A stretch of 7,972 nt of DNA from assembly GCA_030530905.1 (NCBI GenBank), contig JAUMUB010000043.1, positions 1 through 7,972 of the forward strand. The letters run 5' to 3'. Of this stretch, positions 1-7,070 are shown in pieces. This DNA comes from Bifidobacteriaceae bacterium. GTDB lineage: Bacteria > Actinomycetota > Actinomycetes > Actinomycetales > Bifidobacteriaceae. The notes below the pieces were generated by a model that worked only from the letters and a program-made list of their open reading frames with translations, was not told where the DNA came from and did no database searches. Made by a program: the position numbers and the translations under genes. Position 1 is the first letter of the stretch. Each line of letters begins with the position of its first letter.

Positions 1-68
1 TACGAGCTAGTTAGCTGAAACCACCGATTGGTCTCACTTTTTACACCACCTCACTCGCGAAAGAACTC
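1..68 (+). pseudogene. Disrupted 5' edge of mod with a three-frame stop cluster
   Basis: Stop codons occur at 8-10 (TAG), 12-14 (TAG) and 16-18 (TGA), one in each forward frame, so no Mod reading frame can cross this point. Downstream of it, the mod frame reads SLAKELLADDG at about 48-80. The neighbouring frame reads TDWSHFLHHLT at about 26-58, resembling the 'DW..FM..RL.LA' block that normally precedes this part of Mod. This suggests a small indel around 50-57 as well as the stop cluster. The family comparison is from memory. I cannot see what lies before base 1. Confidence 0.5.
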
Positions 69-1394
69 TTGGCCGATGATGGCGTGATGTTTATTAGCAT
101 TGATGAGAATGAATATGCAAATCTAGATTTGCTTTTGAATGAGATTTTTGGAGAACCGAATAATCTATGCACGTTCATTTGGAAAAAGAAACGCGGTGGC
201 GGTAATGATTCTGTCTATGTAGCCGTTGAGCACGAATACGTGCTTATGGTTAGCAAAAACCGTGAGAAGCTTCCTCCACTTTTCACTCCCTATAGCGAAG
301 AATATTTGAGTCGTTATAAAGAAGTTGACGAAAACGGGCGGTACTTTTGGGATACATTTAAACGTAAGAGCGGTAAACAATATTATCCTATCACCTGCCC
401 CGACGGTACTGTACTGGAATACGATGAAAATGGTACGCGTATCAGTTGGCTCCGCTCAGAGAAGACATTTAGGAAGAATCTTTCTGAAGGTGAAGTTCGA
501 TTTCAGCAGCGTGCTGACGGATCTTGGTCTGTGCAATTTAAGCAGCGCCTTCCGAAGGGGAAGAAGTTGCGGTCGATCCTTACCGATTATGGTACGACTT
601 CCGAAGGCAACGAGGATATCCAAGCAGTCTTCGGAATGAGCGTTTTTGACAATCCGAAGCCAGTACGTCTGATGAAGCACCTAATTGAATCTACGTGCTC
701 AGAAGGAGATTATGTATTAGATTTTTTCTCTGGCTCCGCGACCACTGCTCAGGCTGTTATGGAATCTGCCTCCACGCAAATTCCCGGCTTAAATTTTATT
801 CTTGTGCAGATTGACGAAGCAATTGTGCCAACGCGATCTGAGGAGGCACGTAATGCCATCAGTCTTGGATTTGAGACGATCGATGCGCTTGCCCGTGAGC
901 GAATCAACCGGGTAGCCGATAGGATACTGTCAACTGCTCAATCACAGGTAGACTGTGGCTATAAGCTCTATTTTCTACATACGCCGAGTGGTGAACTACT
1001 GGATGATTTGATGGCTTTCGATCCCGAGCGAGGAAACGCACTCTTTGCGGGGGATTATGTCTCGAAATTTAGCATCGGACAGACGCCAGGTCACGCAACA
1101 ATACTCCATACGTGGCTAAACATGGATGGGTATGGGCTAAGTGCAGTTCCGTCCAAATTGTTGCTTGGAACGTACGAACTCGACATCTGTGGCGATACGG
1201 GTTACATTATCCAGCCAGGCCTTACGAGTGATGATGTAGTTGAGCTAGTAAGATTGCTCGAAAACAATGAGATCGATGTGTCTCGAATGGTAGTCCTTGG
1301 ATATTCTGTGACATTCAACGTCATGCATGAGTTAAAGAAGAACCTATCAGTCCTTAAGTCTGGTCGCAGTGTGTCAGTCATCGAAAGGCTCTAA
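69..1394 (+). CDS. mod: Type III R-M modification methyltransferase (Mod), 5'-truncated, probably a pseudogene
   Basis: Mod is the N6-adenine methyltransferase and DNA-recognition subunit of type III restriction systems. Numbering from a TTG at 69, visible family signatures are VMFISIDENE (6-15), the W-KKK-RGGG segment (38-45), HEY (55-57), PKPVRLMK (196-203) and SAM-binding motif I DFFSGSATT (218-226), followed by the typical FILVQID and GFETID..ARERI blocks. The segment between about 60 and 180 should be the target-recognition domain. What is missing is the N-terminal part with the DPPY catalytic motif. The residues just before 69 (LAKEL) still look like Mod, so TTG 69 is only the first start-like codon and not a true start. 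Upstream, stop codons in all three frames at 8-18 end every forward frame. The gene is therefore broken or cut there. A product from this frame would lack the catalytic motif. The stop codon (TAA) lies 4 nt before res. Confidence 0.8.
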   Translation: MADDGVMFISIDENEYANLDLLLNEIFGEPNNLCTFIWKKKRGGGNDSVYVAVEHEYVLMVSKNREKLPPLFTPYSEEYLSRYKEVDENGRYFWDTFKRKSGKQYYPITCPDGTVLEYDENGTRISWLRSEKTFRKNLSEGEVRFQQRADGSWSVQFKQRLPKGKKLRSILTDYGTTSEGNEDIQAVFGMSVFDNPKPVRLMKHLIESTCSEGDYVLDFFSGSATTAQAVMESASTQIPGLNFILVQIDEAIVPTRSEEARNAISLGFETIDALARERINRVADRILSTAQSQVDCGYKLYFLHTPSGELLDDLMAFDPERGNALFAGDYVSKFSIGQTPGHATILHTWLNMDGYGLSAVPSKLLLGTYELDICGDTGYIIQPGLTSDDVVELVRLLENNEIDVSRMVVLGYSVTFNVMHELKKNLSVLKSGRSVSVIERL

Positions 1395-1398
1395 AGAT

Positions 1399-4374
1399 AT
1401 GCAGATTCGTCTCCAAACACTCGAACACCAGCAGCGTGCACTAAAAAGTCTTACACACGTATTTCGTGGAGTATCTATGCACGATGATGGGCTCATGGAA
1501 GCCAACCCGATTCTCGACTTAACCGATCCACATATCAGAGAAAACATTTTTGAACTCCAAAGTGGAATCCTATTTGGCAACACCGCCATACCCTATCCGA
1601 ATCGTACGCGAGTTGATGATGGAATATTGGGTATTGACATGAAAATGGAAACTGGCACAGGGAAAACTCTGGTCTACACCCAGATGATGTACGAGCTTTA
1701 CCGCCTTTATGGGTTTAGTAAGTTCATTATTCTTGTCCCGTCAACCGCTATTAAAGCTGGTACAGAGGCATTTATTAAGTCTGAATATGCACGAAGCTAT
1801 TTGGAAGACCGGTACGACGGTAAAATTCACCTCGACCTGGAGGTTTTGGAACCTCAAAAAAGCAGTAAGGGGAAAAAGTTCTTCCCAATCGCAGTATCTA
1901 ATTTTGTTTCAGCTTCCCGATTGACTAAAGGTCGAGTTCAGGCGCTTCTAATGACTGATGGAATGCTCCGGTCTGACGCGACGCTAGGATTCGGCTATGA
2001 CCAGGTAGTTCTCGGCATGTCCAGCCGCCCATACGATGCTTTGGCTGCAACTAGGCCGGTAGTCATTATCGACGAGCCTCATCGGTTTAAACGCAATAAC
2101 AAAGCGTATAAAACACTCGTTGACCAATTAAAACCTCAGGCTATTATCCGTTTTGGTGCCACATTTCCACAGGATGAAAAAACAGGCAAGCTTGATTATA
2201 ATAATCTAATTTATAATCTTGGTGCGGTTGAGGCATTCAACTCTCAGTTGGTAAAGGGCGTTGTTGTCCAATATCCGAAGGATGATGCTGGAGCGTCCAT
2301 GCGCCTGAAACTGACGAATTTCTCCACTAAATCGCCGAAGCAAGCTACATTTACAGATCTTGATAGCTCTAAAATTTACAAGTTGGGCATTGGCGAGACG
2401 CTGGCTGAAGCGGATTCTGCATTTGCGGGTATTTCTGTCGAGTCGGTCGGCAAAGTTGAAAACGCGGCCGTTAAAACCGGCGTCGCTTTATCCAACGGTA
2501 AAATCCTAGCAAAGGGTGATACCTTGATCGCTGGCGTATATACACAGACGTACCAAGAAGTGATGCTTTCACGTGCTCTTGATAATCATTTTGAAACTGA
2601 ATGGGATAATTTTAGACGCACTGTTCCAGTGAAAACACTTAGTCTCTTCTTTATTGACTCTGTTGAGTCGTATCGCGGTCTTGAAGGGGCAGGATATTTG
2701 CGCTTGAAGTTTGAGGAACTTCTGTCTGAAAAATTACGATCAGTCATAGCTAAGTTTGAGAAGCAGACATCTCCCATTGCAAGGGAGTATTTGGCATATC
2801 TACGGGCATCATTGGCTGATCTTTCAGCTACAAATGGCGGCTATTTTTCTGCGGACAATTCGACTAGTGACAAGGCGATTCAAGACGAAGTTCGTTTAAT
2901 CTTGAAGGATAAGCAAACTATGCTTACCTTTAAGAATTCCGATGGCTCGTTTAATACGATGCGGTTTATTTTCTCAAAGTGGACGCTTCGAGAAGGTTGG
3001 GATAATCCAAATGTATTCCAGATCGTGAAATTACGCTCGTCTGGGTCTGAAATTTCCAAGTTGCAAGAGGTCGGGCGCGGTTTGCGTCTACCTGTAGACA
3101 CTAACGGTACCAGGCTTGCCGACGAAGATTTTCGACTTACGTATTTGGTTGACTATACCGAAGAAAATTTTGCTAAGACGCTGGTTTCTGAAATCAATGC
3201 TGATGCTGCTGTAGATGCTCCCTCGATTCGCGAACTCCTTCCACGTGTGGCTGTTGAGCTGGATATGGACGAGAATTGGCTTTTCATTGAGCTGTTACAA
3301 AAAGGACTTGTAGATACAGATAAGAATCTGATTGAAGGCAAGGAGTCAGAATTCTATGAGCTATATCCACAATTCGCTGTTGGAAAGCTAAAAGCAGGCA
3401 AGATTGTTGAAGATAAAGCCAAGGTTAAAGTTGGGATTCGCAAGAACCGCTATTCTGAGCTACGCCACTTGTGGGAAGCTGTAAACGCGAAGTATTATTT
3501 GCGGCTTGATGAACTGACTGAGGATGAAATCAGTGAATGCATCGACGATATTCTTGCTCAGGACGTCTATCGTGCACAGACCGGTACGTATGCTCAAGAA
3601 GCTGTTGTAGCAGGGACCGATGGTGAACTTAGCGTAGTAAAGTCTATCAAGGATGTTTATGCAGTCGACGGATCAATGCCGTACGGTAAGTGGCTTCGGA
3701 TTGTATTTTCACAGACATCACTGCCACTTAAAGAAGTTCATGCGGGACTAGTTCGTTTAAATTCTGTAAAGAAACTCCCTACTGATTTCTTTAATTCAGA
3801 TACTTTGGCGGAGTTTATCACGCAGTTCCATCTTTGGATGCAGCGGGAATTTCTTAAGCGTTTCTCGTATACGCGAATTGAAGGAGCTTTAGGTGCTACA
3901 GCCCTTACTGATGCTGACGGCAGCCCACTCGATAGTATTGCTCAAGGTAATGTTGGTCTTTACCGTGAAAACGGTGTTCTAGTGCCGGAGAACTTTCTAT
4001 ATGATGCTTTTGTTTTTGACTCACCTAAGGAAAAAGAGACTATTCGAGAGTCGATATTGGATGAAGTTGTCGTTTACGGAAAAATTCCCCGTCGCTCGAT
4101 TCGAATTCCTGTATATTTCGGAGGAACAACGAGTCCCGACTTTATGTACGTGTTAAAAACGTCCGATGGTAGAACGTCTATTAACTTCGTGATTGAGACT
4201 AAAGATGTGGAAAGTCGCGCAGATTTACGAGAAGTTGAACAATTACGAATCCGTGCTGCAAGAGCTTTTTTTGAGGCTATTTCAAGCGAGAGTCTTAATG
4301 TCCAATTTGCACCTCAGCTGAAGCGTGATCACATTGTGAAGATGATTCAACAGGTTCTCGCTCCGGGCGAATAG
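1399..4374 (+). CDS. res: Type III restriction enzyme Res subunit (helicase-nuclease)
   Basis: Res is the ATP-dependent translocase and nuclease of type III systems. With Mod it recognises two unmethylated sites and cuts nearby. Numbered from ATG 1399, the 991-aa protein has Walker A METGTGKT (83-90), the DEAD-like Walker B DEPH (225-228), motif III GAT (253-255), motif V REGWDNPN (531-538) and motif VI QEVGRGLR (556-563), so the SF2 helicase core looks complete. The C-terminal endonuclease shows PD at 913-914 and ETK at 933-935, a PD-(D/E)XK site with all three key residues present. The length is normal for the family. I chose ATG 1399 over an upstream GTG at 1369 because MQIRLQTLEHQQ is the family N-terminus and a GAAAGG (1383-1388) precedes it. 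It lies 4 nt after the mod stop, so it is co-transcribed and probably translationally coupled. With mod broken, its activity depends on an intact Mod elsewhere. Confidence 0.95.
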   Translation: MQIRLQTLEHQQRALKSLTHVFRGVSMHDDGLMEANPILDLTDPHIRENIFELQSGILFGNTAIPYPNRTRVDDGILGIDMKMETGTGKTLVYTQMMYELYRLYGFSKFIILVPSTAIKAGTEAFIKSEYARSYLEDRYDGKIHLDLEVLEPQKSSKGKKFFPIAVSNFVSASRLTKGRVQALLMTDGMLRSDATLGFGYDQVVLGMSSRPYDALAATRPVVIIDEPHRFKRNNKAYKTLVDQLKPQAIIRFGATFPQDEKTGKLDYNNLIYNLGAVEAFNSQLVKGVVVQYPKDDAGASMRLKLTNFSTKSPKQATFTDLDSSKIYKLGIGETLAEADSAFAGISVESVGKVENAAVKTGVALSNGKILAKGDTLIAGVYTQTYQEVMLSRALDNHFETEWDNFRRTVPVKTLSLFFIDSVESYRGLEGAGYLRLKFEELLSEKLRSVIAKFEKQTSPIAREYLAYLRASLADLSATNGGYFSADNSTSDKAIQDEVRLILKDKQTMLTFKNSDGSFNTMRFIFSKWTLREGWDNPNVFQIVKLRSSGSEISKLQEVGRGLRLPVDTNGTRLADEDFRLTYLVDYTEENFAKTLVSEINADAAVDAPSIRELLPRVAVELDMDENWLFIELLQKGLVDTDKNLIEGKESEFYELYPQFAVGKLKAGKIVEDKAKVKVGIRKNRYSELRHLWEAVNAKYYLRLDELTEDEISECIDDILAQDVYRAQTGTYAQEAVVAGTDGELSVVKSIKDVYAVDGSMPYGKWLRIVFSQTSLPLKEVHAGLVRLNSVKKLPTDFFNSDTLAEFITQFHLWMQREFLKRFSYTRIEGALGATALTDADGSPLDSIAQGNVGLYRENGVLVPENFLYDAFVFDSPKEKETIRESILDEVVVYGKIPRRSIRIPVYFGGTTSPDFMYVLKTSDGRTSINFVIETKDVESRADLREVEQLRIRAARAFFEAISSESLNVQFAPQLKRDHIVKMIQQVLAPGE

Positions 4375-4436
4375 AGTTGCGAGAGAGCCGCATGGTGCAC
4401 AAGATTCTTGTATGGTCGGTAGTACATTTGCCTGTA

Positions 4437-4505
4437 GGGCGGTAGTTAAAATGGCCAGATTATTCTCGGTTTTTATACCGCCCCAGGGGTGCAACATCTT
4501 CCCCT
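4437..4505 (+). terminator. Structured region after res, possible terminator
   Basis: A perfect 8-bp inverted repeat, GGGCGGTA (4437-4444) and TACCGCCC (4476-4483), encloses a 31-nt loop. Inside it, AAAA (4448-4451) can pair with TTTT (within 4470-4474), extending the stem past a small internal loop. Overlapping its right arm are CCCC (4481-4484) facing GGGG (4486-4489), and AGGGG (4485-4489) facing CCCCT (4501-4505). There is no U-tract after the stems, so it is not a canonical intrinsic terminator. Its place 60 nt after the res stop makes a 3'-end structure plausible. Confidence 0.35.
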
Positions 4506-4740
4506 ATGAAAGCACTGCTGTGGCGGAATGATGCCATCACGGAGAACAACTATGTATCGGTTGGGCCTCCTTCCTCGGCAAGATCAAACACACCGTCGAG
4601 ATAACCGTATCGACCGCGATTGGCGTTTTTGTGAACTTACTCAGATTTTGTGAGTTGGTACAAAAGTAAGACTGGATTAACATCTGGGTTCAGTTTACAT
4701 TCGTCATGTCGCTTTTCTTGAATCAATCACCACTTTATTG

Positions 4741-4769
4741 TTGCCAGTGGTTTCGTCACGCGATAAAAA
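4741..4769 (+). promoter_or_regulatory. Weak promoter candidate for the SLATT/CD-NTase operon
   Basis: TTGCCA (4741-4746) and TAAAAA (4764-4769) are separated by 17 nt and match the housekeeping consensus at 5/6 and 4/6 positions. An alternative -10 is TACAAT at 4817-4822 (5/6), which has no good -35. Either would leave a leader of roughly 110-170 nt before the GTG start. This is a motif match only. Confidence 0.25.
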
Positions 4770-4774
4770 GTGGT

Positions 4775-4790
4775 ATACATTGTTATGTAT
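4775..4790. promoter_or_regulatory. AT-rich dyad, possible operator
   Basis: ATACAT (4775-4780) and ATGTAT (4785-4790) form a perfect 6-bp inverted repeat around TGTT. It lies directly downstream of the TTGCCA/TAAAAA promoter candidate, where a repressor site would sit. No regulator gene is visible in the window and the repeat is short enough to arise by chance. Confidence 0.25.
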
Positions 4791-4900
4791 GGTAATTTTT
4801 GAACAATATTACGAGATACAATTGGATATTTTTGCGAGGGGCGCGGTAATGGGCGGGCAGCAGGAATTGGTGTTTAAGATAACGCAGATATTTCGATCGG

Positions 4901-4921
4901 GTAACTCCTACCTGGAGTTAC
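4901..4921 (+). promoter_or_regulatory. Perfect hairpin or dyad just upstream of the SLATT ribosome binding site
   Basis: GTAACTCC (4901-4908) and GGAGTTAC (4914-4921) are a perfect 8-bp inverted repeat with a 5-nt loop. Only 5 nt separate it from the AAGGGAGG ribosome binding site. As RNA it would form a stable stem in the 5' leader. As DNA it would be a 21-bp dyad operator. The CTCC of the left arm could also pair with the GGAG of the ribosome binding site, so translational control is possible. Function is inferred from position only. Confidence 0.4.
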
Positions 4922-4926
4922 GTCAT

Positions 4927-4934
4927 AAGGGAGG
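4927..4934 (+). promoter_or_regulatory. Ribosome binding site that fixes the SLATT start at GTG 4944
   Basis: AAGGGAGG at 4927-4934 touches the ATG at 4935 with no spacer, so that ATG cannot be its start. The in-frame GTG at 4944 lies 9 nt downstream, a normal distance. Confidence 0.7.
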
Positions 4935-4943
4935 ATGTGTAAA

Positions 4944-5498
4944 GTGAACTCAAGTCATGCAGACAACCAAACTCAGTTACTGATACAGTTTAATACGAGA
5001 TGTAGCCGAATTCTTTCTACATACAAGGCTCATGAAGCGGCAGCCGACCGTCTAGTAAAACTGGAATCTTGCCGAAAGGGCGCGAGTATAGTTTTGACGG
5101 CACTTAGCGCAGTTACATTTGTAATACCGGTATTGGAAACGGTCGGGCTGGGGAGATATTCTTCGGTTGTAGTGTCTGGCATTGCGCTTGCAGCTACGAT
5201 GATTGCTTTGTCTAGTGATTCAGTGGATTGGCGAGGGAGGGCAGAGCAACATTCTCATGCTGCTCGGGACTTGCGTCGGCTGCACCTTGAATATCAGTCG
5301 CTCATGCTTGATTTCCGGGTGGGTCGTTTAACCCTTGAGGAGGCCTTGGAAAAACGGGATAAGCTGGCTAGAAAGGAATATAAAGTGCTAAGTCGCATCT
5401 CGGTGCGAGTGAAGAATTCAGACTCAGACAAAGCTGAGAAAAAAATTGATTCCGATACAAGCCTTCAAATGAACTATGTTTTGCGGGAAGGAGAATAA
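4944..5498 (+). CDS. SLATT-domain two-TM protein, predicted pore-forming effector
   Basis: A 184-aa protein read from GTG 4944. It has an N-terminal helical segment (about 10-45), two adjacent hydrophobic helices (about 46-68 and 73-90) with only a short turn between them, then a long charged helical tail. That tail contains REQHSHAARDLRRLH-type sequence (EQH..AARDLRRLHLEY) followed by a K/E-rich region. This two-TM hairpin with a trailing amphipathic helix is the architecture of SLATT proteins (SMODS and SLOG-associating 2TM effector). These are predicted to sit in the inner membrane and form pores in response to a nucleotide signal. Its partner is the CD-NTase gene one nucleotide downstream, the usual context of this family. 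I recognise it by architecture and neighbourhood and did not assign a SLATT subfamily. Other small two-TM effectors are the main alternative. Confidence 0.8.
   Translation: MNSSHADNQTQLLIQFNTRCSRILSTYKAHEAAADRLVKLESCRKGASIVLTALSAVTFVIPVLETVGLGRYSSVVVSGIALAATMIALSSDSVDWRGRAEQHSHAARDLRRLHLEYQSLMLDFRVGRLTLEEALEKRDKLARKEYKVLSRISVRVKNSDSDKAEKKIDSDTSLQMNYVLREGE
5488..5493 (+). promoter_or_regulatory. Ribosome binding site inside the SLATT gene, fixes the CD-NTase start at TTG 5500
   Basis: AAGGAG at 5488-5493 lies within the last codons of the SLATT gene, 6 nt before the in-frame TTG at 5500. An upstream in-frame ATG at 5476 has no such signal and would put the ribosome binding site inside its own coding sequence. 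The arrangement implies translational coupling. Confidence 0.65.
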
Positions 5499-5499
5499 A

Positions 5500-6774
5500 T
5501 TGCAAGATAGTGATATTTCGGATCTTTTTACAGAAGTCCTTGCCAATCTTAAGGTCTCAAACCGTGAAGAAATTGGCCAGCGTCGGGATGCGCTCACTAA
5601 AGCGTTGAATGAGGAGTTTCGGAGCGTTGGTGACGAGACGAACCATCGTCTCATGGTCGGTTCTTTTGGCCGACATACTTCAATCAATGGATGCTCAGAC
5701 TTGGACATGGTCTACATTCTGCCTCAAAGCCTCAAGACCTCGTATTCATCAGAAGAGGGACCAAGGCGAGTGCTGGAGCGCACGAGAAAGGCAATGATGA
5801 AGCATTACCCGAGCACAACAATGGAAGTTCGCCGGCTAGTTGTATGTGTCAAATTCGCAGACTTCATGTTTGAAGTTCAGCCGGTGTTTGAGGATGAAGA
5901 TGGCAGTTTTTTATTTCCTGATACCTACAAAAAGACATGGAGAACTACAAATCCACGTGCTGAGATAGATGAGTTCAAAGATTTTAATGAGGCAACGGCA
6001 GGTTCCCTAAGGAAACTCTGTAGATTAACTCGTGCGTGGAAGGATAAGCATGCTGTGAAGATGGGTGGGTTGCTCATTGACACACTCGCATATGATTTCC
6101 TCCAAGATCATGATGAATATTGGGCAAAATGCAATCTTGCAATTATGCTCCGAGATTTCTTTGCTTGGGTCGCAGGTCAGGAAAACCGTGAATTTTATTA
6201 CGCTCCAGGCAGTAACCAAAAAGTCTTTGTGAAGCATGGTTTTAGAAAAAAGGCCTCCGCAGCTCTTAAGCTGGCCGATGAGGCCTTGGCAGCCCAGGAC
6301 GAATCCCAGCTTGCTGAGCGCTGGCGATTAGTGTTGGCAAAGGTGGTGCCAATTTCAGACGCAGAGCAAGATGCCGACTTGGACTATATAGACACCGAAG
6401 AATTCATTGAAGATTTCTTTACTGAGGAGCTTTCTTATTCCCTGGAGGTTGGCTGCAAAGTGACCTACGGGGGTATTCAGCTCTCATTAGATCAGTGGCT
6501 CAAGAAATACGGCAAGCTCCAGCATGATTGTAACCTCCGCTTTAACATTCAAAGCCACAACGTTCCTGAGCCATTTGAAGTCAGATGGAAAGTACTCAAC
6601 CGTGGGGCTGAAGCTAGACGGTTAAATATGATTCGAGGCACAATTATTGAGGGGAGCGCGGTCCACGCACATGTGGAGACGACAATGTTTCGTGGCAATC
6701 ACTATGTCGAGTGCTATCTAATCTGCAATGGCCTGCTTGTCGCCAGGAGTCGAATCGACGTGCCGATTGCATAA
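5500..6774 (+). CDS. SMODS/CD-NTase nucleotidyltransferase with C-terminal AGS-C sensor domain
   Basis: A 424-aa protein from TTG 5500. The N-terminal half is a polymerase-beta-like CD-NTase that should make a cyclic or linear oligonucleotide second messenger. It has the nucleotide-binding GSFGRHT (54-60), the metal-binding DLD (D67, D69) and a third acidic position in FEVQP (E125). It continues with the helical RLTRAWK block (175-181) and GGLLIDTLAYDF (189-200). From about 305 to the end is a beta-rich domain with FNIQS..VPEPFEVRWKVLN (348-367), RGAEA (368-372) and a final HYVEC..LVARSRI block. This matches the AGS-C sensor domain (adenylyl/guanylyl cyclase and SMODS C-terminal). The fused sensor may replace the HORMA or Cap2 regulators of other systems. 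It follows the SLATT effector by 1 nt in one operon. The product (which nucleotides, which linkage) cannot be read from the sequence. Confidence 0.9.
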   Translation: MQDSDISDLFTEVLANLKVSNREEIGQRRDALTKALNEEFRSVGDETNHRLMVGSFGRHTSINGCSDLDMVYILPQSLKTSYSSEEGPRRVLERTRKAMMKHYPSTTMEVRRLVVCVKFADFMFEVQPVFEDEDGSFLFPDTYKKTWRTTNPRAEIDEFKDFNEATAGSLRKLCRLTRAWKDKHAVKMGGLLIDTLAYDFLQDHDEYWAKCNLAIMLRDFFAWVAGQENREFYYAPGSNQKVFVKHGFRKKASAALKLADEALAAQDESQLAERWRLVLAKVVPISDAEQDADLDYIDTEEFIEDFFTEELSYSLEVGCKVTYGGIQLSLDQWLKKYGKLQHDCNLRFNIQSHNVPEPFEVRWKVLNRGAEARRLNMIRGTIIEGSAVHAHVETTMFRGNHYVECYLICNGLLVARSRIDVPIA

Positions 6775-7070
6775 GCATTCTACATTGTTCATTCCTGGTG
6801 AGGCCCTGCAGATAGTGACAGTCGGAAGCTTCAACTAAACAGCCCGTTTTTCACTTCCTGCGTGCTCATCCGGGCGAGTCAGGTCAGAGCTACGCCTACT
6901 GCAAAGAACACCCAACATCCAATGCCGCCCCACCGTTGCAACGCCGATAGACCGAGGTCAGGAGCGCGGGGAGCTTGCGCTGCTTCACTTCTGGAGCTAT
7001 CCTCGGAGCACCTTGTGGAGCGTACCATTGAAACATGGTGGCGCGCGAGGTGTGAGTGAAGGAGAGAATC

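Larger units (their letters stand above)
4375..4943. other. Intergenic region between res and the SLATT gene
   Basis: About 570 nt in which I find no convincing gene. Open stretches here (for example 4532-4669 and a TTG-initiated frame at 4738-4947) lack a start codon with a ribosome binding site or any recognisable protein signature. The region contains nested inverted repeats near 4437-4505, a weak promoter candidate, an AT-rich dyad and a hairpin directly before the next gene. These are listed separately. The size suggests the downstream operon has its own promoter and control. Confidence 0.6.

Noticed and set aside
1369..1398. Upstream GTG start for res overlapping the end of mod
   Set aside because: The family N-terminus begins at the ATG at 1399, and the extra ten residues show no conservation pattern.
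4532..4669. An open stretch reading GWASFLGKIKHTVEITVS, vaguely membrane-protein-like
   Set aside because: There is no start codon with a ribosome binding site, it is short, and I recognise no family. It could be a decayed fragment but that is not supportable.
4738..4947. A 69-codon open frame upstream of the SLATT gene
   Set aside because: It has a TTG start with no ribosome binding site, covers the promoter, dyad and hairpin region, and shows no protein signature.
4944..6774. Classical CBASS with Cap2/Cap3 or HORMA/TRIP13 partners
   Set aside because: No such genes are present on either strand. Only the effector and the synthetase are encoded.
6862..7059. A 65-codon + frame and overlapping minus-strand frames in the GC-rich stretch
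   Set aside because: They lack ribosome binding sites and have low-complexity composition expected from high GC. Only the last 20 codons look protein-like, and they overlap the ribosome binding site of the 7071 micro-ORF.
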